Positions 51,090-59,355 of a stretch of DNA of 64,000 nt are shown piece by piece. The stretch lies in assembly GCF_028993575.1 (NCBI RefSeq), contig NZ_CP118615.1, forward strand, positions 3,596,001 through 3,660,000, given 5' to 3'. The DNA comes from Micromonospora cathayae (GTDB lineage: Bacteria > Actinomycetota > Actinomycetes > Mycobacteriales > Micromonosporaceae). The notes beneath the pieces are model-generated. The model was given only the letters and a program-made list of their open reading frames with translations. It was not told the origin of the DNA and did not search any database. Every line of letters begins with the position of its first letter. Within the stretch, counting starts at the first letter, position 1. A program made the translations under genes and the position numbers.

Positions 51090-52774
51090 GCCGGCCGTCC
51101 CGGGTCGGTGCCGGTGGTGCTACCGGCGTGCCGCAGCCGGTGGTGCCGCTCGGTCATCAACTGCTCGTGCGGCCGGGCCAGCAGGTCGCCCAGCACGGTG
51201 GTGAGCGCGTCGCGCAGCAGCCCGGCGGCGGTGACGGCGGAGGTGTGCGTACCGCCCTCCGGCTCGGGGATCACCGCGTCGACCACCCCCATCCGCAGCA
51301 GTTGCCGGGCGTCGACCCGCAGCGCCTGCGCGGCGCGCGGGGCCATCGCCCGGTCCCGCCAGAGGATCGCCGCGCAGCCCTCCGGGCTGATCACCGAGTA
51401 GGTGGTGTTGGCGAAGCAGAGCACCCGGTCGGCCACCCCGAGGGCGAGCGCGCCGCCGCTGCCGCCCTCACCGGTCACCACCGCGACGATCGGCACCGGC
51501 AGCTGCGACATCAGCCGAAGGTTCTCGGCGATCGCCACCGCCTGGCCGCGCTGCTCCGCGGTCACCCCCGGGTACGCGCCGGGGGTGTCGATCAGCGTGA
51601 CCACCGGGATGCCGAGCTTGCCGGCCAGCCGCATCAGCCGGGCGGCCTTGCGGTACCCCTCCGGGCTGGGCATGCCGAAGTTGCGTTCGATCAGCTCGTG
51701 GGTGGTGTGCCCCTTCTGGTGCCCGATCAGCATCACCCCGGTCCCCTCCAGCACGCCGAGGCCACCGACGATGGCGGGGCACTCGCCGGCCATCCGGTCG
51801 CCGCGCAGCGGCTGGAAGTCGTCCAGCAGGTGGGCGACGTAGTCGAGGGTGGTCGGCCGGTCCGGGTGCCGGGCGAGCTGCGCGGTCTGCCACGGGTCCA
51901 CGTCGGGGAGCTGGTCGTGGTCGCGGATCAGCGGGTCGCGGGGCGGGGCGAGGTCGGCCCGGCGGGTCGCGCCGAGCAGCCGGGCCAGGGTGGCGCGCAG
52001 CTCCGCCCGGGGGCGTACGTCGTCGATGAGGCCGTGCGCGAGCATGAACTCGGCGCTCTGGAAGCCCTCGGGCAGCGTCTCGCCGATGGTCTGCTCGATC
52101 ACCCGGGGGCCGGTGAACCCGAGCCGGGCACCCGGTTCGGCGACGATCACGTCGGTCAGGGTGGCGAACGAGGCGGCCACCCCGGCGTACGTCGGGTCGG
52201 TGATCAGCGAGACGGTGAGGATGCCGGCCGCGTCCAGTTCGGCCAGCGCCTGGCTGGTCTTGGCCATCTGGAGCAGGGAGAGGATGCCCTCCTGCATCCG
52301 GGCGCCCCCGGAGGCGGTGACCAGCACCAGCGGCACCCGGTCGGCCAGCGCCCGTTCGGCGGCGCAGACGATCGCCTCGCCGACGGCGGTGCTCAGGCTG
52401 CCGGCCATGAACCGGAAGTCCATCACCGCCAGCACCAGCGGCCGGTCGTGCACGGTGGCCCGCACGCAGACCACCGCCTCGTCCAGGCCGGTCGTCGCCC
52501 GCGCCTCGCGCAGCCGGTCCGGGTACGGGCGGGTGTCGACGAACCCGAGCGGGTCGTCGGCCGCCGGCACGGCGGGCAGCACCTCGACCGAGCCCGGGTC
52601 GACCAGGTGGTCGATGCGCTGCCAGGCGGTCAGCGGGGAGTGGTGCCCGCAGTCCGGGCAGACCCACAGGGTGCGGGCCAGGCGCTTGCCGTAGACCAGC
52701 GACCGGCACCGGGTGCAGGCGAGCCAGTCGTCGGTGGTCCGGGCGGCACCCACCCGGGGCAGGGTGTCGGTCAT
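51086..52774 (-). CDS. Fused acetyl-CoA carboxylase carboxyltransferase, AccD-AccA
   Basis: 562 residues. The beta part has a zinc ribbon (Cys20, Cys23, Cys39, Cys42) and [42 protein letters not shown]. The alpha part, from about residue 290, has [48 protein letters not shown] and [13 protein letters not shown]. Actinobacterial primary metabolism uses a different (AccA3/PccB-type) enzyme, so this E. coli-type fusion is a dedicated malonyl-CoA source, as in several aromatic polyketide clusters. Biotin carboxylase and biotin carrier must come from elsewhere. ATG 52774 has GGGAGG upstream. Confidence 0.93.
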   Translation of the reverse strand: MTDTLPRVGAARTTDDWLACTRCRSLVYGKRLARTLWVCPDCGHHSPLTAWQRIDHLVDPGSVEVLPAVPAADDPLGFVDTRPYPDRLREARATTGLDEAVVCVRATVHDRPLVLAVMDFRFMAGSLSTAVGEAIVCAAERALADRVPLVLVTASGGARMQEGILSLLQMAKTSQALAELDAAGILTVSLITDPTYAGVAASFATLTDVIVAEPGARLGFTGPRVIEQTIGETLPEGFQSAEFMLAHGLIDDVRPRAELRATLARLLGATRRADLAPPRDPLIRDHDQLPDVDPWQTAQLARHPDRPTTLDYVAHLLDDFQPLRGDRMAGECPAIVGGLGVLEGTGVMLIGHQKGHTTHELIERNFGMPSPEGYRKAARLMRLAGKLGIPVVTLIDTPGAYPGVTAEQRGQAVAIAENLRLMSQLPVPIVAVVTGEGGSGGALALGVADRVLCFANTTYSVISPEGCAAILWRDRAMAPRAAQALRVDARQLLRMGVVDAVIPEPEGGTHTSAVTAAGLLRDALTTVLGDLLARPHEQLMTERHHRLRHAGSTTGTDPGRPA

Positions 52775-52858
52775 CGTTCGGCCTCCCAATGCGGGCGTTC
52801 GGTGGCCGGAAGAAGCCCCCGCGGGTCTTCCGGCCACCGCTGGACGTACCGGCGGCGC

Positions 52859-53173
52859 TCAGAACGCCGCCGTCACCTCGAACACCTCGAAGAAGTTCGG
52901 CAGCTCACGGTCCTGGTACTGCCGCAGGGGCGAGGTGGACGGGCGGTGCGAGACGCCCTCCTCCCAGACCCGGAACGCCGCGAGGCTCTCCCACTCGCTG
53001 AGCACCACCATCCGGTGCGGGTCGGTGGTGGAACGCAGCAGCTCGTTGCCGATCAGCCCCGGCGTACCCTCCAGGTGCCGGCTGATCTGGTCGTACGCCT
53101 TGGCGACCGCGTCGACGTCGTCGGCCGGCGCGCGGTGCCAGACCATCACCCGGGCCCGACCGGCGGTGCTCAC
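52859..53173 (-). CDS. ABM-type monooxygenase, second of a pair
   Basis: 104 residues, GTG start overlapping the preceding gene by 4 bases (GTGA). A ferredoxin-like alpha/beta fold with RARVMVWHRAPADDVDAV, HLEGTPGLIGNELLRS and HRMVVLSEWESLAAFRVWEEGVSHRP is typical of the antibiotic biosynthesis monooxygenase family (ActVA-ORF6, TcmH). These cofactor-free enzymes oxidise anthrones to quinones with O2. A role in quinone formation on one ring is inferred. It is diverged from the neighbouring copy. Confidence 0.88.
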   Translation of the reverse strand: MSTAGRARVMVWHRAPADDVDAVAKAYDQISRHLEGTPGLIGNELLRSTTDPHRMVVLSEWESLAAFRVWEEGVSHRPSTSPLRQYQDRELPNFFEVFEVTAAF

Positions 53174-53502
53174 CGCAGTGCCTTCGCGGCCTCACCGGCC
53201 GGCAGCGCGAACACGACGTTCATGGTGAACATCGCCCCGCCGTGCCGGTACGGGTGCAGCTTCTTGCGGTGCTCCACGTGCTCGTCGCTGTGCTCGAACT
53301 CGCGGAACCGGGGCTCGTCCACCCAGTCGCTGATCACGTAGTAGGTGGAGTCCTGGGTGGAGTCCTTCATCAGCCACTGGCCGAGGTTGGCCGGGTGGTC
53401 GGTGATGACGCTGCCGATGGAGAGCCAGGTCTGCTCGAAGTCGGCCTCCATCCCCGGGTTGATGTCGAACCGCAGCATGACCCGGAACGTCGTGCCACTC
53501 AT
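53170..53502 (-). CDS. ABM-type monooxygenase, first of a pair
   Basis: 110 residues starting at ATG 53502, two bases after the SDR stop. FRVMLRFDINPGMEADFEQTW, ADGITDHPANLGQ-like text (ITDHPANLGQWLMKDS) and YYVISDWVDEPRFREFEHSDEHVEHRKKLHPYR match the ABM fold with the C-terminal His-rich face of polyketide ring oxygenases. It is presumably a quinone-forming oxygenase acting after cyclisation. Two adjacent ABM genes suggest two separate ring oxidations or a heteromeric enzyme. Confidence 0.88.
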   Translation of the reverse strand: MSGTTFRVMLRFDINPGMEADFEQTWLSIGSVITDHPANLGQWLMKDSTQDSTYYVISDWVDEPRFREFEHSDEHVEHRKKLHPYRHGGAMFTMNVVFALPAGEAAKALR

Positions 53503-53504
53503 GA

Positions 53505-54254
53505 TCAGATACCTCCGTCGACGGGGATTTGCGCGCCACTGACGTAGCGGGACTTGTCACTGGCCAGGAAGAGCACCACCTCGGCGACCTCGTCCACGTG
53601 GCCGAGCCGGCCGAGCGAGGTGAGCTGGGCGTACCGGGCCTCCATGGCGGCCCGCTGCTCCGCGGTGAGCCGGGCCATCTCCTCGGTGGCGATGACGCCC
53701 GGCTCGACCAGGTTGACCCGGATGCCCTGCCGGCCCAGCTCCTTGCAGAGCGACCGGGTCAGCCCGACCAGGCCGGCCTTGGCGGCGGTGTAGTGGGCCC
53801 GCATCGGGATGCCCACCTTCGCCACCCGGGAGCCGATGTTGACCACCGACGCGCCCGCGCCCATCAGCGGCAGCGCCTTCTGGATGACCAGGAAGGTGCC
53901 GGTGAGGTTGGTGTCGACGACCTGGTGCCAGTCGTCCAGCGTCAGGTCGTCGTAGCCGATGTGGCTGATCACGCCGGCGTTGTTGACCACCACGTCCAGG
54001 CTGCCCAGGCGGACCTTCACCTCGTCCAGCAGGTTGCTGATCTGCTCCGGGTCGCCGACGTCGGCGCGGACCAGGTGGTGCTGCCCCGGGGTGTCCTTCA
54101 GCTCCCGGGCCAGGCTCTCCACGGCCTCGCCCTCGGAGCGGTAGCAGGTCACCACGTTCGCCCCGGCCCGTGCCAGGGTCAGCACGATCGCCCGGCCGAT
54201 CCCGCGTGTACCGCCGGTGACCAGGGCGTTCTTGCCGGCAAGTAGCTGTTCCAT
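53505..54254 (-). CDS. SDR-family ketoreductase (FabG type)
   Basis: 249 residues. NAD(P) motif TGGTRGIG (13-20), NNAG (91-94) and the catalytic Ser142, Tyr155 and Lys159 are present. The C-terminal YVSGAQIPVDGGI is standard. GGAGG lies just before ATG 54254. It sits directly after the aromatase in the minimal-PKS operon and is likely the polyketide ketoreductase (perhaps the late-acting C-19 type of pentangular pathways); the position reduced cannot be read from sequence. It resembles the other SDR of the cluster closely (shared VVTCYR and ALVTGGTRGIGRAIV). Confidence 0.9.
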   Translation of the reverse strand: MEQLLAGKNALVTGGTRGIGRAIVLTLARAGANVVTCYRSEGEAVESLARELKDTPGQHHLVRADVGDPEQISNLLDEVKVRLGSLDVVVNNAGVISHIGYDDLTLDDWHQVVDTNLTGTFLVIQKALPLMGAGASVVNIGSRVAKVGIPMRAHYTAAKAGLVGLTRSLCKELGRQGIRVNLVEPGVIATEEMARLTAEQRAAMEARYAQLTSLGRLGHVDEVAEVVLFLASDKSRYVSGAQIPVDGGI

Positions 54255-54282
54255 CAGTCCTCCAGGTAGGGGTTGCGCCGGC

Positions 54283-54747
54283 TCAGGAGCGGGCGACGGC
54301 GGCCTTCTCGATCCGTTCCTTGATGGCCGCCATCTGGATGGCCGAGTTCTTGAGCAGGTGCGCGGCCATCTGCTCGTCGTCGAAGGGGAGTTCCTCGCGG
54401 ACGTGGAACTCCTGCTCCCAGCGCATCTCGACGCCGCCGTCCACCTCCCGGTACGCCCAGAAGATGTTCATGAACTCGAACGGGCCGGTCTCGATCCGGT
54501 GCGCCCGCACCGTCCGGGTGGCCGGGTCGGAGCTGCGCTCGGAGACCCAGGTGTTGACCTTGCCCTGCTCGTCGGGGTGCATGGTCAGCCGGAACCGGAT
54601 GGTGTTGCCGTCCCGCTCCAGCACCTCCGCCGAGGCGTACTCGGTGAACAGGTCCGGCCAGTTCGGCACGTCGTTGGTCATGTCCCAGACCAGGTCCATC
54701 GGCGCGTCGATGACGACCGCGCACTCGGTCTTCTTCGCCATCGTCAC
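54283..54747 (-). CDS. Aromatase/cyclase, SRPBCC (TcmN N-terminal/WhiE-VI) type
   Basis: About 154 residues forming one START/Bet v1 fold: TECAVVIDAPMDLVWDMTNDVPNWPDLFTEYASAEVLERDG, then FEFMNIFWAYREVDGGVEMRWEQEFHV and MAAHLLKNSAIQMAAIKERIE. These match the single-domain aromatases that fold the first ring of non-reduced poly-beta-ketone chains. The single domain (not didomain) type goes with non-reducing PKSs that cyclise C9-C14. The start is either GTG 54747, overlapping the ACP stop, or ATG 54741. Confidence 0.93.
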   Translation of the reverse strand: MTMAKKTECAVVIDAPMDLVWDMTNDVPNWPDLFTEYASAEVLERDGNTIRFRLTMHPDEQGKVNTWVSERSSDPATRTVRAHRIETGPFEFMNIFWAYREVDGGVEMRWEQEFHVREELPFDDEQMAAHLLKNSAIQMAAIKERIEKAAVARS

Positions 54748-55001
54748 GCCGCCGCGTGCAGCTGGGCGTTGACGAAGTCGATCAGCTCGCGCGGGGTACG
54801 CAGGTCGCTGATCTTCTCCTCGGGCACCGACGCCGGGAACTCCTTCTCCAGCCGGCTGACCACCTCCAGCACGGCCAGCGAGTCGTAGCCGAGGTCGGTG
54901 AACTGGGTGTCCCGGATGTCGGCGGACAGGTCGACCGAGTCGTCCACGCCCACCGTCGCGCGGATCACGCGCGTCAGGTCGTCCAGGGTCATCTCACGCA
55001 T
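54744..55001 (-). CDS. Type II PKS acyl carrier protein
   Basis: 85 residues. Helix I is MTLDDLTRVIRATVGVDD, and the phosphopantetheine site is FTDLGYDSLAVLEVVSRLEKEF with Ser41. Helix IV is DLRTPRELIDFVNAQL. GGAGG lies 7 bases before ATG 55001. It sits between KS-beta and the aromatase as in other minimal PKS operons. Confidence 0.95.
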   Translation of the reverse strand: MREMTLDDLTRVIRATVGVDDSVDLSADIRDTQFTDLGYDSLAVLEVVSRLEKEFPASVPEEKISDLRTPRELIDFVNAQLHAAA

Positions 55002-55036
55002 GGCAGGGCCTCCAGGTCGTTCGTGGTTGGTGGGGG

Positions 55037-56254
55037 TCACGAGGTGGCGCGGACCACGACGGCGGAGTTGAAGCCGCCGTGGCCCCGGCCGAGCACCAGC
55101 GCGGTACGCACCGGCGCGGTACGGGGACGCTCCCGGACGAGGTCGATGTCGCAGCCCGGGGCGAGGGTGCCGACGTTGACCGTCGGCGGGATCACGCCGT
55201 CGCGGATGGAGAGCAGCGCGGTGACCGTGTCGAGCGCGCCCGCGCCCGCGTAGATCCGGCCGGTCATCGTCTTCGGCGCGGTCACCGGCACCCCGTTCGG
55301 GCCGAAGATCGCGGTGATCGCCGCCGCCTCGGCCCGGTCCAGCTCCGGAACGCCGTACGCGTCGGCGAAGACCACGTCCACGTCACCGGGTTCGACACCG
55401 GCGTCGGCCAGCGCCAGCCGGGCCGCCTGCTCCAGCGTCGGCGGCCGGTCGCCGCCCGGACGCGGGTCGAAGGTGGCCGCGTAGCCGGCGATCTCCCCGT
55501 ACACCCGGGGCGCGCCGCGCTCGCGGGCGCTGTCGGCGTCCTCGATCACCAGGATCGCGCCGCCCTCGCCCGGGACGTACCCGCCGGCCCGTACGTCGAA
55601 CGGCAGGAACGCGGCGGCCGGGTCGTCGCTGGTGCTGAGGTTGTTGGTGGGGATCTGGGCGACCACGCCGGCCGGCGACATCGCCGACTCGGTGCCGCCG
55701 ACCAGCACCAGCCGGTGGTCCTGGCGCAGCACCCGCCGGCCGTGGCCGATCGCGTCCAGGCCGCCGGCCTGCTCGGAGACCACCACCCCGCAGTGCCCGC
55801 GGAACTTGTGCCGGATGGAGAGCTGGCCGGTGGTCGCCGCGTAGAACCAGGCGATCGACATGTACGCGCTGACGTGCTCCGGGCCCTGGGTCCAGAGCTT
55901 CTCCAGCTCCCGCTGGCCGACCTCGACGCCGCCGGTGGCGTTCGCCGTGATCACACCCAGCTCGTACTCGGGCAGCTGGCTGGGGTCCACCTCGGCGTCC
56001 TTGATCGCCTTGTCGGCGGCGACCAGGGCCAGGTGGCTCATCGCCGAGGTCTCCACCAGCAGCCGGCTCGGCACGTGCTCGGCCGGGTCGAAGGTGGCGA
56101 GTTCACCGGCCAGTTTCACCGGGTACCTCGGGGCGTCGAACCGCTGGATGCGGTTGATGCCGCTCTTGCCGTCCAGGATGTTCGACCAGAAGGTCTCGGT
56201 GTCCATGCCGTTGGGCGCCATCACGCCCAGGCCGGTCACCACCGCTGTCTTCAT
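55037..56254 (-). CDS. KS-beta / chain length factor
   Basis: 405 residues, ATGA overlap with KS-alpha. The KS active Cys is replaced by Gln162 in VVVSEQAGGLDA, the hallmark of chain length factors. The gate helix reads GGVEVGQREL. By alignment with the actinorhodin factor, residues matching its Phe109, Thr112 and Phe116 are Val110, Gly113 and Leu117, all small, which in this family goes with chains longer than an octaketide. Pairs with the KS-alpha as a heterodimer. Confidence 0.95.
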   Translation of the reverse strand: MKTAVVTGLGVMAPNGMDTETFWSNILDGKSGINRIQRFDAPRYPVKLAGELATFDPAEHVPSRLLVETSAMSHLALVAADKAIKDAEVDPSQLPEYELGVITANATGGVEVGQRELEKLWTQGPEHVSAYMSIAWFYAATTGQLSIRHKFRGHCGVVVSEQAGGLDAIGHGRRVLRQDHRLVLVGGTESAMSPAGVVAQIPTNNLSTSDDPAAAFLPFDVRAGGYVPGEGGAILVIEDADSARERGAPRVYGEIAGYAATFDPRPGGDRPPTLEQAARLALADAGVEPGDVDVVFADAYGVPELDRAEAAAITAIFGPNGVPVTAPKTMTGRIYAGAGALDTVTALLSIRDGVIPPTVNVGTLAPGCDIDLVRERPRTAPVRTALVLGRGHGGFNSAVVVRATS

Positions 56255-57522
56255 GCCGGCACCGCCTCGGGGTCGACGACGAGGATCGCGCTCTGGAAAC
56301 CGCCGAACCCGCTGCCCACGCTGAGCGCGGCGTCGGTCCGGTGCTCCCGCGCGACCATCGGTACGTAGTCCAGGTCGCACTCGGGGTCCCTGGTGGTCAG
56401 GTTGGCCGTGGGGGGCACCACGTTGTGCTTGACCGCGAGGGCGCAGGCGGCCACCTCGATGGAGCCGATCGCGCCCAGCGAGTGCCCCACCATCGACTTG
56501 ATCGAGCTCATCGGGGTGGCGTACGCGTGCTGGCCGAGGCTGGCCTTGACGGCGGCCGTCTCGTGCCGGTCGTTCTGCTTGGTGCCCGAACCGTGCGCGT
56601 TGACGTAGTGGATGTCCTCCGGGTTGAGCCGCGCCTGGTCCATGCTCAGCCGGATCGCCTCGGCCATCTCCCGGCCGTCCGGCTTGAGGCCGGTCATGTG
56701 GAAGCCGTTGGCGCGGGTGGCGTACCCGGCGATCTCGCAGTAGATCTGCGCGCCCCGCCGGCGGGCCGACTCGGCGTTCTCCAGCACGAACATGGCCGCG
56801 CCCTCGCCGAGGATCAGGCCGCGCCGGTTGCCGTCGAAGGGCCGGCAGGCCGACTCCGGGGTGTCGTTGAAGGTGGAGGTGGCCCGGATCGCGTCGAAGC
56901 AGGCCACCGTGATCGGCGAGATCGGCGCGTCGGTGGAGCCGGCGATGACGACGTCCGCCGAACCCTCCCGGATCAGGTTGGCCGCGTAGCCGAGCGCGTC
57001 GATGCCGGAGGTGCAGCCGGACGAGACCACCGAGGTGGGCCCCTCGGCCCGGGTCGCCCAGGCCACCTCGCGGGCCAGCGAGCTGGGCGCGAAGTAGTCG
57101 TACATCTCCGGTACGGCGTACTCGTGGTCGACGATCCACTTGCGACCGCCGTCGGAGACCACGGTGTACTCGGTCTCCAGGCCCATCGTGCAGCCGACCG
57201 CGTTGCCGACGGTCACCGCGGTCCGGGTCGGGTTGAGGTCGTCCAGGGTGAGCCCGCTGTCGAGCACCGCCTCGTTGGTGGCGACCACCGCCAACTGGGC
57301 GGCCCGGTCCATCCGCCGGATCTCCTGCGGGGTCAGGCCCAGCTTCGCCGGGTCGAAGTCGATCTCGGCGGCGACCTGGCAGCGGAAGTTCGACGGGTCG
57401 AAGAAGGTGATGCGCCTGGTGGCGGTCCGGCCGGCGGTCAGCATGTCCCAGAACGCCTGGCGGCCCACGCCGCCGGGCGCCATCACGCCGATCCCGGTGA
57501 CCGCTACGCGCGGAGTGCTCAC
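56251..57522 (-). CDS. KS-alpha, type II PKS ketosynthase
   Basis: 423 residues. Active Cys170 in VVSSGCTSGIDALGY, with His in VNAHGSGTKQND and in MVGHSLGAIGS. PESACRPFDGNRRGLILGEGA and the C-terminal VGSGFGGFQSAILV are standard for aromatic PKS ketosynthases. GTG 57522 overlaps the cupin stop by 4 bases (GTGA) and has GGAGGG upstream. Its text is closest, by eye, to KS-alpha of tetracenomycin and pentangular polyphenol systems; a phylogeny would be needed to place it. Confidence 0.96.
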   Translation of the reverse strand: MSTPRVAVTGIGVMAPGGVGRQAFWDMLTAGRTATRRITFFDPSNFRCQVAAEIDFDPAKLGLTPQEIRRMDRAAQLAVVATNEAVLDSGLTLDDLNPTRTAVTVGNAVGCTMGLETEYTVVSDGGRKWIVDHEYAVPEMYDYFAPSSLAREVAWATRAEGPTSVVSSGCTSGIDALGYAANLIREGSADVVIAGSTDAPISPITVACFDAIRATSTFNDTPESACRPFDGNRRGLILGEGAAMFVLENAESARRRGAQIYCEIAGYATRANGFHMTGLKPDGREMAEAIRLSMDQARLNPEDIHYVNAHGSGTKQNDRHETAAVKASLGQHAYATPMSSIKSMVGHSLGAIGSIEVAACALAVKHNVVPPTANLTTRDPECDLDYVPMVAREHRTDAALSVGSGFGGFQSAILVVDPEAVPA

Positions 57523-57950
57523 AGGTGCCCTCCGACCTGGGGCGCCGGCTCGTTCTCCCGGCCGGGCAGGAACTCGGTGTCGATGTGGCCCAGCTCCGGA
57601 CGGGGGGCCAGCGGGCAGAGGTGGAAGATCACCTTGGCCGGTTCCTGGCCCCGGTTCTCCACCCGGTGCTTGACGTTGATCGGCACCAGGCACGCCTCAC
57701 CCGGCCCGAGGTCCACGTACTCGGTGTCGATCCGCATGGTGATCTGACCGCTCACCACGTAGATCGACTCCTCGGAGTACGGGTGGATGTGCTCGCAGAC
57801 GAACTCGCCCGGCTCCAGGGTGAGCATTCCGCCGAACCCGGTCGTCGACTTCACCGTCTTCGGGCTGAGCATGATGCGGACGTCACCGCCACGCCGACGG
57901 TTCGGCGTTACGTCGCTCCACGAGACCTTCGTGGCTGACGTGGTGCTCAC
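57519..57950 (-). CDS. Cupin-family polyketide cyclase (TcmJ/RemF-like)
   Basis: 143 residues. A single cupin has the first motif GEFVCEHIHPYSEESIYVVSG (metal His54, His56 and Glu60/61) and the second PGEACLVPINVKHRVEN (His95), so the metal site is complete. Such cupins assist late ring closure in tetracenomycin, resistomycin and pradimicin pathways. GTG 57950 has GAGGAG upstream. An ATG at 57995 overlaps the TcmI-like stop but has no ribosome site. The order TcmI-like, cupin, KS-alpha matches tcmI-J-K. Confidence 0.9.
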   Translation of the reverse strand: MSTTSATKVSWSDVTPNRRRGGDVRIMLSPKTVKSTTGFGGMLTLEPGEFVCEHIHPYSEESIYVVSGQITMRIDTEYVDLGPGEACLVPINVKHRVENRGQEPAKVIFHLCPLAPRPELGHIDTEFLPGRENEPAPQVGGHL

Positions 57951-57991
57951 GTTGTTCTCCTCTCGGGCTGCGGTGCCGGCCCCGGCGACGG

Positions 57992-58315
57992 TCATTTGTC
58001 CGGCGTCCAGGTGTAGAACGGCTCGGCCATGGCGTCCTTGGGCTCCGCCCAGGCCGGGTCGTACGGGCTGATGAACTGCGCGAGCTTGTCGTGGATGTCC
58101 TGGTACAGCGGGTGGCTGCGGGCCTTGTACAGGTCCCGGTTGATGGACTGGTCCGCCTCGACCAGGTGGAAGTACAGGTCGTGGAAACGGAACAGCGTCC
58201 GCCGGTCCACCCCGATCATGTGGGGCAGTTCGGTGGCGTCCGATTCGGCGAAGATATTGGCGACCGACGCGGCATCCGCCGGATTCATACGGGCCACAAT
58301 GAGCGTCCGGTGCAC
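57992..58315 (-). CDS. TcmI-family aromatic polyketide cyclase
   Basis: 107 residues: MHRTLIVARMNPADAASVANIFAESDATELPHMIGVDRRTLFRFHDLYFHLVEADQSI. This ferredoxin-fold family closes the last ring(s) in tetracenomycin and pentangular polyphenols. It lies first in the minimal-PKS transcription unit, after a 164-base gap that carries a candidate SARP box and a short palindrome. AGGAGA precedes the ATG. Confidence 0.93.
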   Translation of the reverse strand: MHRTLIVARMNPADAASVANIFAESDATELPHMIGVDRRTLFRFHDLYFHLVEADQSINRDLYKARSHPLYQDIHDKLAQFISPYDPAWAEPKDAMAEPFYTWTPDK

Positions 58316-58479
58316 AGTGCTCTCCTTTCGGCTGATGCGGGTGATCGCCAGGAATTGCCGAGCAGGGTCGGCCAGTGATCCCGGTCTTTACTTCGGAAAT
58401 GATTTCCTCGGCGGCTCGAAGGCGCTTAAAGGCCGGATGGAGCAACCACGGGCCCACCCCGGCGGCGGACCGCCCACCC
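58316..58479 (-). promoter_or_regulatory. Promoter region of the minimal PKS operon, with candidate SARP site
   Basis: This 164-base gap is AT-richer than its surroundings. It contains CGGCTCGAA (58412-58420), the 9-mer also found at 34371 and 47790; read on the coding strand as TTCGAGCCG, a second TTCCGAA half-site follows 22 bases on. A perfect dyad GGAAATGATTTCC (58395-58407) overlaps that half-site. It is the best candidate for SARP control of the PKS genes. Confidence 0.55.
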
Positions 58480-59355
58480 TCAGGCGTCGGTACGGCCGAT
58501 CAGCTCGTGCACCGCGGCGGCGTCCTGGTCGCCGTAGCCGGCGTCGATCGCCTCGGTGAAGGTGACCGCCGACCGCTCGATCACCGGCATGTCCACACCC
58601 ACCTTGGCCGCCTCGGCCAGGGCCAGCCGCAGGTCCTTGTTCATCAGCCGGGTCCGGAAGGCCGCCGGCTCGTACTTCCGTTCGCGCATCAGCGCCGCCC
58701 GGAACGACATCACCTTGGAGCTGAAGCCGCTGCGCTCCACCGCCATCAGCAGCATGTCCCGGTCCAGACCGGACCGCTCGCCGTAGGCGACCGCCTCGGC
58801 CATCGAGGCGACCTGCGCGCCCAGCATGGCGTTGAAGACCAGCTTCATGGTGGCCGCCATCCCGGGCGGACCCAGGTAGACCACCTGCGGACCGAGCAGG
58901 GCCAGGATGTCCTGCACCTCGGCCAGGTCGGTCTGCGTACCGGCGGTCAGCACCCGCAGCTCGCCGTTGCGGGCCTGGTGCGGGTTGCCGACCACGCACG
59001 CCTCGATCCGCTTCACCCCGGCCCGCGCGGCCCGCTCACCGGCCTCCCGGGCGTAGGTGGGGGAGACGGTGGAGGTGTCGACGATCGGGGTGCCCGGCTT
59101 CGCCGCCGGGACCACCGCGCCGAACAGGACCTGCTCCACCGCGTCCTCGTCGGCCAGGCTGACCAGCACCACGTCCGCGTCCCGGACCGCCTCGGCCGGC
59201 GAGTCCGCCTGCCGGGCCCCCGCCGCCACCAGACCGGCCGCCTTCGCCGCCGTCCGGTTCCACACGGTCAGCTCGACGCCGCTGTCGAGCAGCCGGTGCG
59301 CCATGCCGCCGCCCATGCCGCCCAGTCCGAGGACGGCCACCTTCCGGCCGGCCAT
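58480..59355 (-). CDS. Beta-hydroxyacid-dehydrogenase-like NAD(P) oxidoreductase
   Basis: 291 residues, ATGA overlap with the SDR upstream. N-terminal Rossmann motif VAVLGLGGMGGGMAHRLLDSGV (GLGGMG 9-14) with WNRTAAKA, then an all-helical domain with Lys171 and Asn175 (AATMKLVFNAML), the catalytic pair of the 3-hydroxyisobutyrate dehydrogenase family. The usual substrate motif DAPVSGG is replaced by EACVVGNPHQARNG, so the natural substrate probably differs. Related enzymes include imine reductases, but those lack the Lys. Reduction of an imine or hydroxy-acid in the pathway is a guess. Confidence 0.8.
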   Translation of the reverse strand: MAGRKVAVLGLGGMGGGMAHRLLDSGVELTVWNRTAAKAAGLVAAGARQADSPAEAVRDADVVLVSLADEDAVEQVLFGAVVPAAKPGTPIVDTSTVSPTYAREAGERAARAGVKRIEACVVGNPHQARNGELRVLTAGTQTDLAEVQDILALLGPQVVYLGPPGMAATMKLVFNAMLGAQVASMAEAVAYGERSGLDRDMLLMAVERSGFSSKVMSFRAALMRERKYEPAAFRTRLMNKDLRLALAEAAKVGVDMPVIERSAVTFTEAIDAGYGDQDAAAVHELIGRTDA

